A DNA stretch of 64,000 bases from NCBI GenBank assembly GCA_907163375.1, contig CAJQUW010016853.1, positions 1 through 64,000 on the forward strand. Reading direction: 5' to 3'. Shown here one piece after another: positions 36,468-46,414 of the stretch (position 1 is its first letter; every line of letters begins with the position of its first letter). Position numbers and translations under genes: made by a program. The notes beneath the pieces were generated by a model that did not search any database, was not told the DNA's origin, and worked only from the letters and a program-made list of their open reading frames with translations. This DNA is from Prostheceraeus crozeri (Eukaryota; Platyhelminthes; Polycladida; Euryleptidae).

Positions 36468-36479
36468 CATATATAAATA
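36468..36479 (-). promoter_or_regulatory. Candidate TATA box of the helical-repeat gene
   Basis: On the minus strand the sequence reads TATTTATATATG, about 30-35 nt upstream of the start codon. A TSS at the usual distance would leave a leader of only a few nucleotides. It may therefore be the core promoter with a very short leader, or a chance AT-rich match. Confidence 0.35.
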
Positions 36480-37953
36480 CTTGGCTGTCCATTGAAGATT
36501 CCGACAACATAGTCCTATTAAAAATAGCGTTTTCTAAATCAATTATCTGATTAGCTGATAATAAAGAATTGAACTATTTTTCAGATAGCCAACCTTTAAT
36601 TGAAATTTTAGCAGTCGTTAAGTTATGTAAAAAGAACAGATGGTTGTGCCTATGCATCCATTATAGTCTCTTTACTTCTTTTCGCGGCTAATCCTTTGAT
36701 TTACTTACAATGCTCCACTATATTCTAGCAAAGTGGTTTCCTTATCAAGCCTTAATTGAATTTCCTTGTCGGCCTTAATTGAAACTGTCTGAAGTTGCAT
36801 CAGCTGCAAACTTTCACAAAATTATATCTCTGTAAAAAGTCAATGAATTAAGGCATTTCGTCATGCTTTGATATGTTAAATCGTGCGATTTGTAGACCAC
36901 ATTATTGGGCTTAGCATGGAATCTCAACGAAAGGACTTGTCGATTAGGATATAATAATATTTTTCTTTTAAATCACATTTTGCACCTCTTAAAAATTAGC
37001 TAGTCGTTAGTTTGTTTTTTTTGATAATTTTGTTGCCTTGACGCACTTTGCTACGTTGAATTGATACTATAAATAGCAGTTTAAAATTTAAATGCTTAAA
37101 AGGGAATTTGGCATGTGATTAAGCGATACTTTAAGGTTTGGATCTACATTCATGAAGGGATCGTACCCATACCGGCGGTATATGTACGACAAAAAATTGA
37201 TAAAGCAATTATAAACTTTGATTTCGAATATCTTTTCTAATGTTCGGGCGATTAATCTGAAACTCTTAGTGTATAGAAAACAGATTTCGTGGGATATGTT
37301 TGGACACAATTTTAAATCTTGGACACAGTTTTAATTAATATGTGTCAGTGGTAGTAAAGTTTATATTCGCTAAAATTGAGAATCACAAATAGAAAAAATT
37401 ATATGACATGCAAGGATGTGAACGAACAAACGAATATGATAATACAGTCAAACGCTAAGAAAGAAGACATAAACAATTCATAAACAAAGTCACAAACAAT
37501 TAAACATGAATAAGGAACGAAGGAATACATGCGTCTACAAGACGTATATCAAGCACGGAAGACAAAATGCTCCACCTGATGATATCCTAGAAATTTGCAA
37601 CACAGAGATTATTTCGGCATAGAATACAGTCAAAATCCCCTTCGGCCTTGGGATTATGACTGAATGCTTTCCTTCAACTTTTATGCATGCAAAAGTCAAG
37701 CGTTATGGTCACATTGATGACTGCATTGCAGTAGAAATTATGACACCACACTGATTTTCGAACGTAAACGTTGATATCTACTCGGGCTTCGCATTCTCAC
37801 TGCTTTCCAGCTCCAATGAATGCTCTATCATGCACCTATCTCCCAAATTCATTGTGACAACATATAGGGCCCACTTGATTTTAGTTTCGGGATCTTACTG
37901 CACATTTTCTCTATCGACCCCCGCGTTGCTTTGCTACTTCCATCAGGGTAATT
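36480..37953. other. No gene seen
   Basis: AT-rich intergenic sequence upstream of the helical-repeat gene. It holds no supported features beyond possible upstream promoter sequence. Confidence 0.55.
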
Positions 37954-38760
37954 TCAAAAAAGGCATAGTATAAAATGGAGAATCATAATCTTTTCACAAG
38001 AGGATATATGCTTACTAACATGCAGCACTTGATATGTATGATTTCTTACCTGTTGCCGATGGACTCCTGCACGTGATCTAAAAACATCTCCCTTTTGCTG
38101 CCCACATAAATCATCACAAACACGACATCTCATAACATAAATCAAGTATTTTGAGTGCTTGTTTTTACATGAAAACTTTTAATTGTCCCCAATTCTTAAA
38201 GGAAACACTGAAACTTCAATAACATAATGACAGCATTCACATCTAACTTTTTTTCTGTTACTTACTCTCAACTGCCGAATTAGTGAAGGGGTTTGACGGT
38301 ATGCACGTCTTATTCTATACGCATAGTCTCTAAAATTCGGTTGCACTTTCAAACCAGTGAGATCAAATATCTCTCCCAAATTTTCGGCTTATTGGCGTTA
38401 TACTTGTAAATAAAGGGAATCGTTAAACAGGAAGGTCTCCATCACATTGTGATCTTGCCTTTTGTATGCAAGATTGAATCATTGATTAGAAGTATTGGAT
38501 ACCTAGGATAGGAAGTTGAGTTTTCAGTTCACTAAAGCGCACTGATTTTCTTTCAGATTTCGATATATGGAAGGGTATATGAAGTGTATATGGAATATCA
38601 CGGATGATATGATAAGGATGGCCGGAATAGAACGGGATATAGTGATGACCATTCGTAGCATGTTTATAAAATACAATAGTCTCAACTTCGTTCAAAAAAA
38701 TCACTGCTTCCAAAAAATTATTTTATATCTGCTCTATTCTTATCGGTTGATTGGTTGAAG
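37954..38760 (-). pseudogene. Penelope-like element remnant
   Basis: Three minus-strand pieces follow PLE order. First comes an RT tail (38486-38713, with a HATNGHHYIPFYSGHP segment), then a linker (RRAYRQTPSLIRQLR, 38179-38379) followed by a CECCHYVI cysteine module, then a GIY-YIG endonuclease scrap (YVMRCRVCDDLCGQQKGD, RAGVHRQQVR, HISSCEK, 37954-38145). They lie in different frames with stops between them. The HRQQ and HISSC motifs match those of the PLE at 8.5-9.4 kb, so the two copies are probably the same family. Confidence 0.75.
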
Positions 38761-38839
38761 AGCCAAATTTTCAAAGCTTGATACGTTAAAATAATGGGTG
38801 AATTTTGATTTCCTTTGCTGACTGGAACGTTTTCGAAAT

Positions 38840-38847
38840 AAGAGAGA

Positions 38848-38878
<31 letters not shown>

Positions 38879-38966
38879 ATAATAATATATTAATAATAAT
38901 AATATATGATAATAATATATATAATATATGATAATATATATAATATAATAATAACTATAATAATAT
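38840..38966. repeat. (GA)n followed by (TAA)n/(TA)n microsatellite
   Basis: A GA run at about 38840-38877 passes into mixed TAATAATA/TATATA sequence to about 38966. Open frames across it are low-complexity artefacts. Confidence 0.9.
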
Positions 38967-40989
38967 CCGACTTTTCGCGCAGACATTTTTGCATTTGAAG
39001 ACACCGAAATTTGCATTTCATTGTTTTTACTGCGTTTGATCGTTATTTTTATGTGCATTTCATCGCTATCATCATTGAACCTGTTTGCGTATTATAAACT
39101 GCTTTTATGATTGTTAGTATTGTCTTAAAAATTCATTTAGTGTGTCATTTACATTTTCAGTTGTAAGCGTATTATCACATGTATTTAGATATCGTGTTGA
39201 CTGCGATGATGTGAAGCTACAATAACATTTTAATCGAAAACACAAATGGCGCATGCTCGCTCTAATGGTGGTATCAGTTCCTACTAACTTGGCTGTCCTG
39301 ATACTACGAGTATAAAAAGCAGTTTAAAATTTGAATTCTACCTTTTTTAAAAAATGGTACTTTATACGTTGGAAATTGTTAATAGACATATCTCTGTCTA
39401 GCTAGCCGTGTTGAATGCTACTCAAATAGAAATTTTTGAAACATGTGTTACTTGTAAATAGTCTGCTAGAATCTCTGCTATATTGAGCAGAATTGATACA
39501 GTAGCTGCACATCTATATGAACAAATGCATTTAAAACATTGTGAGGCATGATAATCTGTTCATTTTATACTTGGGGCACACTTTTTGCAGCATAAACTTA
39601 TGACATTACTGATGAATCTATAGTGAGCAGTGTTTTTATGATTATGATACTACTCGTGCATTTGTGAATGACTTATTACATTGTTCATAGCTGCGCATGC
39701 ACTTGGTCAATGGTTCCTAAATAATGTGAATTGATTAATATGCCTAAATTTGCGAGAAATTGACAAAAATTCTTGATTTTCAAAAAGTTCTATTGAATGA
39801 AGGTCAAATCTTTGATATTTCTATGGGTCAAATATGATAAAAATTGGCTTGGTCATCAGAAATACGTAGAAACTGAAAGTGACAGAAAATTAGAGTCCGC
39901 TATTGTAGTCTGAGACCAATGTCAAGAAATATGCAGGGTTGGGGATCTAGGAAACCTCCCCCAGGAAAAGTGGAGTTAAGCATAGAAAGTTTAGCATGCT
40001 CACACGCATGCTCATTTGCTAGTGAATGCTTTTGAGGTTGAATGATACATGCATTGTTCATCTTGCTGGGTGGAATTTAAGCGGCTGAGGAAGATATTTG
40101 CAAATCTCGGTCAATGAGTATCAATGCGGCACTATTCATATGTAGCAGAGCCAAAACTCACGAATGCGTTTCAAGTATGGCGACATCTTCCTCATTCAAC
40201 TACATTTCTTGGCATTTTTCAGAGAAATTGCGTTTTCATTTTATAGCTTCCGATTGCCAATTGTAATGGAAACTGCGTTGATTCTGTTGTGATCATTTAA
40301 AGTAATTCAATTATTTAGTATCATACATCTTGACATTAAAGGAAGGTTACTATTCAGTAAAATCCATCTGGTGGCTATTTCAATAATTCAAACTTCTACA
40401 AACCTACAATTGGTGTCTAAGCTCCATGAAATTTCGCATTTATTCTCATTTTTCGCAAAATTTTGCTAAAGTGAAAACGTGAAACGGTTTGGATACGCAG
40501 AAAATAAGGCGCTGAGAACTTGAAGTTTAGACGCTGATTCGTTCATTAGACATTTTGAATTTTAGTTGCGGAGAGCAGCACCCAATGTCCTCCCACAAAC
40601 CCCCAGTAGCGCGAGGATAAATTGTGTAGTTGCATAATTGTATTTAAAAATGATCGTTTTAGTTGTAATGCTGTCTTAGATTGACAAATGAAAAAGTTGT
40701 GTTTTTGTTGAAAAGTTGAAAAACTTTGAAAGTTTGACAGAAGCTGTAGCAAATTTTGTAGTGCATTTTGATTTACAGCTTACTAGCTTGTATTTTCTAA
40801 TCGAATTCTCAGGTTACGTCAGTTTCCTCCTTTTTGAAATAATGCTCTTCCAATTGCAGTGCATGGCATAGAGGAGGTATTGTAAACAGAGTTATGTCAT
40901 GTCAGTCAGGCTTCTGTATTTTGGTTTATTGGTCAGCTTTAGTTGCAATTATCTATAACAATAGGTATTTGAGACAACAATCTATAGGA

Positions 40990-40991
<2 letters not shown>
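38967..40991. other. No gene seen
   Basis: AT-rich sequence with no supported gene, repeat or RNA. Confidence 0.55.
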
Positions 40992-41052
<61 letters not shown>

Positions 41053-41061
41053 CATATATAT
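40992..41061. repeat. (TA)n microsatellite, left border of the PLE cluster
   Basis: About 65 bp of nearly pure TA at one end of the PLE at 41.06-42.94 kb. Similar tracts lie at 42939-43009 and 46128-46183, each at a PLE edge. Confidence 0.95.
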
Positions 41062-41221
41062 GTTGTTTTGTTTACAAGTGTTGTTAAACAGTTGGTCGTT
41101 CATCAATTTATTGCATTTTTGTAAAGTTCTTTCTGTTTTTCGGTATAATTGTTTTCCCTTGTGATCTAATACTTTGAAGGCGATGTTAGAATACCATTTT
41201 ACAATATAATATTGATTATTT

Positions 41222-41260
41222 GACAACGTTTCGGACCTGAAAACTCGGTCCATTTTCAAG
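41222..41260 (-). ncRNA. Degenerate hammerhead-like motif in PLE tail
   Basis: On the minus strand the order is CTTGAAAAT, stem GGACC/GGTCC, GAAAC, GTTGTC. The stem plus GAAACGTTGTC matches the arrangement of hammerhead ribozymes known from PLE terminal repeats. The CUGANGA core is not preserved here, so this copy is probably inactive. Confidence 0.45.
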
Positions 41261-41323
41261 TACAAAGAAGTTATGAAAGCATTTAAAATTCATAAGTTAC
41301 AACATATAAAAATATCACTATTA

Positions 41324-42937
41324 TCAAATAACGTTTAAATGTCTAGTTAATCCCATATCTCTTTTATTTAGTGTGGGATTTCTTTCTTTGATTAGAATGG
41401 CTTCAGCGATCTGCAACTCATTGATATCTGAGAATTTAGCTAGCACAGACATAGAGTCAATGATGTTTTTGGGTTTTGTGCTGTGTGTGGCAAATGAGTG
41501 TTGTTTGATTGAGCCATTGTTCTCGTGTTGTTTGGATCTGACTGACAACTGGTTTGTCGTATAGCCGATGTAGTGAGCATTGTTACAAATGTTCTCCGGA
41601 CATGAATATTGGTATACGACCCGATCAGTTGATGTTGATTTATCCAATTTAGTTTTTATGGCTGATGACAATTTTAGATTTTTGTAATAAATTCTGACTT
41701 TTATCTTGCTGTCTTCTGATACTGGCTTGACACTATCATTTACAATCTTCGTAAGTCTTTTCTCTTCAATTGTAGAGCTTGAAGTCAACTGTCCATGGTA
41801 ATAGAAGATCATATCTACTGTTTCCTTTTTATCTTCTTTTGAGAGAAATCTGTCAAGATGGATTTTGATATATTTATCCACTAATGATAAAGGATAGTTG
41901 TTGTTCACCAAAATTTGTTTAACTGTTCTTATTTCGTTATCAAAGGATGACCAATCTGAACACAAAGACAAAGCTCGATGAATATAGCTCTTGATGACAG
42001 AAATCTTGTAGCGCTCAGTTGTGAAGGAATTGAAATCAAGGCAAGTACCACCCGAAACCTTTTTCCGATAAACCGAGAATGTTAGGATATCATCACGTTT
42101 GACAAGAACATCCAAAAATTGTAACGTGCCATTCGTCTCAATGTCAAAGGTGAATTCTAAAACCGAGTTTTCTTTGAATCTATCAATAATGAAGTTAAGA
42201 TGATCATGTGATTGCAAAATAAGAAAGGTATCATCAACGTATCGAAAATAACATCTCGGTTTCACCTCACTTGGAAGATTGGAGAAAACTTGATTTTCAA
42301 TGTAAGACATATAAAAATTGGCATAGAGAGGGCCAAGTGGTGAGCCCATGGAAACACCATCAATTTGCTTGTATAACTGCCCATTCCAAGTAAACGGAGT
42401 TTGGGTTGTACAAAGTAGCAATAATTTCTCCATAATAGACTTAGGTATGCTGGGGGATGGAAGATTTGGATGCGAGTATAATCTGGACAAGATAATATGT
42501 GTAGTTTCAATGACTGGAACATTAGTAAAGAGTCCGACGACATCCATTGAAGCCATGATCCTTCCACTCAAGTTGCTGAGAGACATCGATTTATTTACGA
42601 AATCGAAGGATGACTCAGTCATGAAAGAAGAATCACAATAAGGCTTGATCAACCCATTCAAGTATTGACTTAACTCGTGAGTAACAGTTCCAACCATAGA
42701 AATAATTGGTCGAAGAGGAGGATCAGAAACACTTTTATGAACCTTAGGTAAACCGTAAAGGAATGCCGGCCGAAAGTATCCTGTTAGTTTTTTGATTTTT
42801 ATATTGTTGGATGAATTTGCAATGACATTATTCAATTCGCGCTTGAGTTTATCAGTTGGGTCACTTTGTAATGGTAGGAATTTCGAAGTATCATTCACAA
42901 TCGCGTTCAACTTTTCATTATAGTCATCTCTATCCAT
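41324..42937 (-). CDS. Penelope-like reverse transcriptase with GIY-YIG endonuclease
   Basis: 537 residues, no interruption. The RT has YGLPKVHK, LRPIISMVGT, MASMDVVGLFTNVP (motif A), DGVSMGSPLGPLYAN (motif B) and FRYVDDTFLIL (motif C, YVDD). It continues with LQFLDVLVKRDD. The C-terminal GIY-YIG nuclease lies around residues 450-520: YSCPENICNNAHYIGYTT, then SVRSKQHEN, then a catalytic-type Glu in AEAILIKERNPTLNKR. PLEs use this pair for target-primed reverse transcription. Only the N-terminal region is absent. The intact frame suggests recent insertion. Confidence 0.9.
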   Translation of the reverse strand: MDRDDYNEKLNAIVNDTSKFLPLQSDPTDKLKRELNNVIANSSNNIKIKKLTGYFRPAFLYGLPKVHKSVSDPPLRPIISMVGTVTHELSQYLNGLIKPYCDSSFMTESSFDFVNKSMSLSNLSGRIMASMDVVGLFTNVPVIETTHIILSRLYSHPNLPSPSIPKSIMEKLLLLCTTQTPFTWNGQLYKQIDGVSMGSPLGPLYANFYMSYIENQVFSNLPSEVKPRCYFRYVDDTFLILQSHDHLNFIIDRFKENSVLEFTFDIETNGTLQFLDVLVKRDDILTFSVYRKKVSGGTCLDFNSFTTERYKISVIKSYIHRALSLCSDWSSFDNEIRTVKQILVNNNYPLSLVDKYIKIHLDRFLSKEDKKETVDMIFYYHGQLTSSSTIEEKRLTKIVNDSVKPVSEDSKIKVRIYYKNLKLSSAIKTKLDKSTSTDRVVYQYSCPENICNNAHYIGYTTNQLSVRSKQHENNGSIKQHSFATHSTKPKNIIDSMSVLAKFSDINELQIAEAILIKERNPTLNKRDMGLTRHLNVI

Positions 42938-42938
42938 T

Positions 42939-42978
42939 AATATATATATATTATATATATATATATATTATATAATAT

Positions 42979-43009
<31 letters not shown>
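42939..43009. repeat. (TA)n microsatellite between two PLEs
   Basis: TA-rich tract with TATATTATATA interruptions. It touches the truncation point of the PLE on its left and the outer end of the inverted PLE pair on its right. Confidence 0.95.
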
Positions 43010-43045
43010 CCGTAATTGAAAAAACAACTTGTACCGGTACTCAGA

Positions 43046-43077
43046 GTTTCATGTATTGTGTCCAATACAATCGTCAG
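43046..43077 (-). ncRNA. Hammerhead-ribozyme-like motif, minus arm
   Basis: Inverted copy of the motif at 46001-46032. On the minus strand it reads CTGACGA, a 7-bp stem TGTATTG/CAATACA with a GACA loop, then GAAAC. See the plus-arm entry for the full fold. Confidence 0.6.
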
Positions 43078-43552
43078 CCAGATCTAAAAGACAAACATGG
43101 AATCATTGCATTAAATACTGAAGAGAATAAAAGTCAAAAGTCAGGTCTTTGCCAGTAAATGCTTATTGCGATGTCTACATCTCGAAATCAATTCGCTCCT
43201 CTTGTTCAACAGATTGACATTTCTATGCTGCAGAATAAAATATTTCTCGCTAAGACAGAGGTCACATCGCGTGATCATTGGATTGTACGGCTTGCAAACT
43301 TTTTTGATTTGCCAAGATATTTTAGGGGTCCCACCTTTTTCTTTGATACTCCAGTATTCCTTGGAAAGCTCCGTCTCGCTTTTATACTTTTCGTGAGAGA
43401 ATGATTTTTTATGATTGCCATACCGCAGTTTGAAACTTCCTTCACAAATACCGAAGTACGTCTTTTAATGTCCATCGTTCTTGCTATCTGAGATTTTTGC
43501 TTCATACACTATACTGGTAGAGAGGCACTTGTTATCCAAGGGGCCATTTTCC

Positions 43553-44500
43553 TTATTTTTGCAGTTGCATTCCTTTTCCTTTTCTTTGCTTTTTAACATT
43601 TTTCTGTTGTGACCATTGATGATAGATTTCACATTTGGCATGCAACTGTAACTGATTTTTAGGGTATTTCGGTTTGAATATTTTCCTAAGTCGGTTGTTA
43701 CTATGGAAATGCTTGTCGATCGCCATCAAAAAATATTTCCCCACGTTCGTTGAGACGTTCTTACTGTAAGGAGGGTTAAACCAAATGACAGCTCTAGAAC
43801 GTTGTCTCCTTCCTCCAACTTCTGCGACGCCATTTTGATATTTCAATTTATAATTATATCCGTTTTGCCTTAAAACTTCCTGATAGTAGTGGGCAGCTTC
43901 ATTAAATATAGACTCATTCGATGACAGTTCATTTATTCGTTTCTCTATCGTAATTGGAAGCTGTTTGATTATGTTTCTTGGGTGGTTTGACTTTGTGTTG
44001 ATGTAGAGCGTTTCTTGGTCCTGCTTTCGGTATGGCCGATACGATCCATCATTTAAATTCAAGGTAACATCTAGAAAATTTACCACTCGCAGGTTGCATT
44101 GAATCTCGACTTCGAGACCAAGTTGCCTGAATATTTCGTGAAACTTCTTCCTTGCAACATCTGCCTGCCTACCAGTTGTATTTCTGAAGTAGACCAGACC
44201 ATCATCTCGATACAGACCGATATACTCCTTGTTGAAATCCTTGGCTAAAGTATGCAAGATGTAGATTCCAACTAATTCGCATATTTCAGCTCCGTCGTAA
44301 GCTCCCATTGAAACATCGAAATTCGCGTTATTTCTCTTGACCCATGGCTCATTGTCTTTGAACAGCATCCATTTTCGAGAATGACGTATTGCTTGCAGAT
44401 CCTTCCAATCCAATTCAACATAACTTGAAGCAAAGTTCAAAGAAGTTTCCAATAACTCGTGCGTTATTGAAGGATAAAAGTCTTTAACATCGAAAATCAT
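43553..44500 (-). CDS. PLE reverse transcriptase core (minus arm)
   Basis: 315 residues with FDVKDFYPSIT (motif A), SMGAYDGAEICELVG (motif B), IGLYRDDGLVYF (motif C, YRDD variant) and VVNFLDVTLNLNDGSYRPY. It continues to the RT tail but leaves the family frame at LRKIF (a one-base insertion relative to the plus arm) and ends in a spurious KGKGMQLQK tail. The N-terminal part continues upstream after a stop (44588-44965 frame, VLDRMDRNSRNECFITLKDHKE). Inactivated by at least two lesions. Confidence 0.85.
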   Translation of the reverse strand: MIFDVKDFYPSITHELLETSLNFASSYVELDWKDLQAIRHSRKWMLFKDNEPWVKRNNANFDVSMGAYDGAEICELVGIYILHTLAKDFNKEYIGLYRDDGLVYFRNTTGRQADVARKKFHEIFRQLGLEVEIQCNLRVVNFLDVTLNLNDGSYRPYRKQDQETLYINTKSNHPRNIIKQLPITIEKRINELSSNESIFNEAAHYYQEVLRQNGYNYKLKYQNGVAEVGGRRQRSRAVIWFNPPYSKNVSTNVGKYFLMAIDKHFHSNNRLRKIFKPKYPKNQLQLHAKCEIYHQWSQQKNVKKQRKGKGMQLQK

Positions 44501-44792
44501 GAATTTACCATTCGATTTGCGCTCCAGTCCATCAAACCATTTTATTACCTCATTAGTGCTTCTCCACTGACATACACCAATTTGAGTTCATAACTTAGAA
44601 TTCATGTTTTCTAATATGCTCTTACTGATTCGACCGATTTCGTTTTTTGAGGGATTGATTAGCCGAGTTGCAGGGTTATTCATAAAGTTTTCTTTGTGGT
44701 CCTTTAAGGTAATGAAGCATTCATTCCGGGAATTTCTATCCATTCTGTCCAGTACTTTAAAGTTCGATGCTATCGCCTTTGCCTCTCGGGCT

Positions 44793-45152
44793 ACGGCTCC
44801 TCCAATAAAAGATTTGGCCGACTTTGAGAAAGACCTGTTCGATCTACTAAACAAAATCAAATTTTCTTCTGTTAAATGCAGTTTCCAAAACCTTATGAAG
44901 AATGATTTGATGAAAATCAGGAAGGCGAAAGATGTGTTCATTTCAGCTGATAAAACATCAAACATTTACAAGATGGCGCCAGATCAATACAAACGCCTCC
45001 TAAACAACTCAGTCACGACTTCATACAAGAAATCGGGTGAAAAAATTGAAGAAGCCGTAGCCCGAGAGGCAAAGGCGATAGCATCGAACTTTAAAGTACT
45101 GGACAGAATGGATAGAAATTCCCGGAATTACGATAGAGAAACGAATAAATGA
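44793..45152 (+). pseudogene. PLE N-terminal region (plus arm)
   Basis: It encodes a DLADFEKDLFDLLNKIKFSS helix, then a KAKDVFISADKTSNIYKM motif typical of the N-terminal domain before PLE RT, then KVLDRMDRNSRN. The frame ends at the deletion junction (YDRETNK). It is the only copy of this region at the locus and sits at the centre of the palindrome. Confidence 0.7.
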
Positions 45153-45233
45153 ACTGTCATCGAATGAGTCTATATTTAATGAAGCTGCCACTACTATCAG
45201 GAAGTTTTAAGGCAAAACGGATATAATTATAAA

Positions 45234-45890
45234 TTGAAATATCAAAATGGCGTCGCAGAAGTTGGAGGAAGGAGACAACGTTCTAGAGCTGTCATTTGGT
45301 TTAACCCTCCTTACAGTAAGAACGTCTCAACGAACGTGGGGAAATATTTTTTGATGGCGATCGACAAGCATTTCCATAGTAACAACCGACTTAGGAAAAT
45401 ATTCAACCGAAATACCCTAAAAATCAGTTACAGTTGCATGCCAAATGTGAAATCTATCATCAATGGTCACAACAGAAAAATGTTAAAAAGCAAAGAAAAG
45501 GAAAAGGAATGCAACTGCAAAAATAAGGAAAATGGCCCCTTGGATAACAAGTGCCTCTCTACCAGTATAGTGTATGAAGCAAAAATCTCAGATAGCAAGA
45601 ACGATGGACATCAAAAGACGTACTTCGGTATTTGTGAAGGAAGTTTCAAACTGCGGTATGGCAATCATAAAAAATCATTCTCTCACGAAAAGTATAAAAG
45701 CGAGACGGAGCTTTCCAAGGAATACTGGAGTATCAAAGAAAAAGGTGGGACCCCTAAAATATCTTGGCAAATCAAAAAAGTTTGCAAGCCGTACAATCCA
45801 ATGATCACGCGATGTGACCTCTGTCTTAGCGAGAAATATTTTATTCTGCAGCATAGAAATGTCAATCTGTTGAACAAGAGGAGCGAATGA
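45234..45890 (+). CDS. PLE RT tail and GIY-YIG endonuclease (plus arm)
   Basis: 218 residues in one frame, RT core deleted. The tail RSRAVIWFNPPYSKNVSTNVG and NTLKISYSCMPNVKS lead to a Cys-rich linker (CNCKNKENGPLDNKCLS). The nuclease core (KTYFGICEGSFKLRYGNHKKSF) and the segment RCDLCLSEKYFIL...LLNKRSE close it. This nuclease variant is typical of the YRDD-type PLE family. Without its RT it is a partial gene. Confidence 0.8.
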   Translation: MKYQNGVAEVGGRRQRSRAVIWFNPPYSKNVSTNVGKYFLMAIDKHFHSNNRLRKIFNRNTLKISYSCMPNVKSIINGHNRKMLKSKEKEKECNCKNKENGPLDNKCLSTSIVYEAKISDSKNDGHQKTYFGICEGSFKLRYGNHKKSFSHEKYKSETELSKEYWSIKEKGGTPKISWQIKKVCKPYNPMITRCDLCLSEKYFILQHRNVNLLNKRSE

Positions 45891-46000
45891 TTTCGAGATG
45901 TAGACATCGCAATAAGCATTTACTGGCAAAGACCTGACTTTTGACTTTTTTTCACTTCAATATTTAATGCAATGATTCCATGTTTGTCTTTTAGATCTGG

Positions 46001-46032
46001 CTGACGATTGTATTGGACACAATACATGAAAC
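46001..46032 (+). ncRNA. Hammerhead-ribozyme-like motif in PLE 3' region (plus arm)
   Basis: CTGACGA fits the CUGANGA core. A 7-bp stem II TGTATTG/CAATACA with a GACA loop follows, then GAAA. The next bases, ACTCTGAGTA, can form a minimal stem III (ACU/AGU) ending U-A, a permitted cleavage site. The bases before the core (CTGG) and after the site (CCGG) can pair as stem I. The closing pair next to the core is U-U rather than G-C. Hammerheads are known from PLE terminal regions. The motif lies about 110 bp after the endonuclease stop. Confidence 0.65.
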
Positions 46033-46123
46033 TCTGAGTACCGGTACAAGTTGTTTTTTCAATTACGGTATAATTGCTCCTTCATATAAGTTGAGCACTG
46101 TCGAAGAGTGTGTTTCTCACGGT

Positions 46124-46127
<4 letters not shown>

Positions 46128-46183
<56 letters not shown>
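46128..46183. repeat. (TA)n microsatellite between PLEs
   Basis: Pure TA run between the inverted pair and the next PLE, which starts directly at ATAAATTGAAAAAATC. Confidence 0.95.
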
Positions 46184-46186
<3 letters not shown>

Positions 46187-46219
46187 TGAAAAAATCAGCG
46201 TAGTCTCAAGATAAAATTG

Positions 46220-46253
46220 TCTATTCACGAATTTTCGTCTAAGACTTCATCAG
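46220..46253 (-). ncRNA. Weak hammerhead-like motif at PLE start
   Basis: The minus strand has CTGATGA, then AGTC-TTA-GAC, then GAAAATTCGTGAATA. The stem III (ATTC/GAAT) only fits if one extra A is tolerated, and stem I pairing is poor, so activity is doubtful. Confidence 0.35.
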
Positions 46254-46414
46254 GTGAACGAAGTAAATGTACATGAAGTGAAATGACATTACATTATAAA
46301 GAAAAGTAACAAGAGTTCAACACGTGTATGCCCAGGCGGCATCATTATCTTCTCACATTTATCTGAGGCTTAACGGCTTCAATTGTTGACATTTCCACAC
46401 GGATTGACAGTGGA

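Larger units (their letters stand above)
41062..42938 (-). mobile_element. Penelope-like element with intact RT and endonuclease frame
   Basis: A minus-strand PLE lies between two (TA)n tracts. It has an uninterrupted 537-codon frame and a 3' tail of about 260 bp with a hairpin GGACC/GGTCC next to GAAAC. The frame starts at MDRDDYNEKL, which in complete PLEs is preceded by an N-terminal domain ending DKGN..V. The copy is therefore 5'-truncated exactly at the (TA)n tract. Confidence 0.9.
43006..46072. mobile_element. Head-to-head inverted pair of a second PLE family
   Basis: Two copies of the same PLE point away from a centre near 44.9 kb. The outer arms 43006-43955 (minus) and 45126-46072 (plus) are near-identical inverted repeats of about 950 bp carrying the RT tail, endonuclease and 3' end. 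A 75-bp piece of the N-terminal region is also inverted (44723-44797 and 45054-45128), around a unique spacer. The plus copy lacks the RT core: its sequence jumps from the N-terminal region to the RT tail at about 45126 with AAT/AATT microhomology. This looks like a template-switch product, or an assembly chimera. Confidence 0.85.

Noticed and set aside
38786-39058. Tyr/Ile/Ser-rich 90-aa frame
   Set aside because: It is a translation of (GA)n and (TAA)n microsatellites.
40894-41265. YIYIYI-type frames on both strands
   Set aside because: They translate the (TA)n tract at 40992-41061.
43159-43505. Frames across the outer arms of the PLE palindrome opposite to or out of the endonuclease frame
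   Set aside because: The same shadow proteins appear in both arms and do not carry the GIY-YIG motifs of the real frame.
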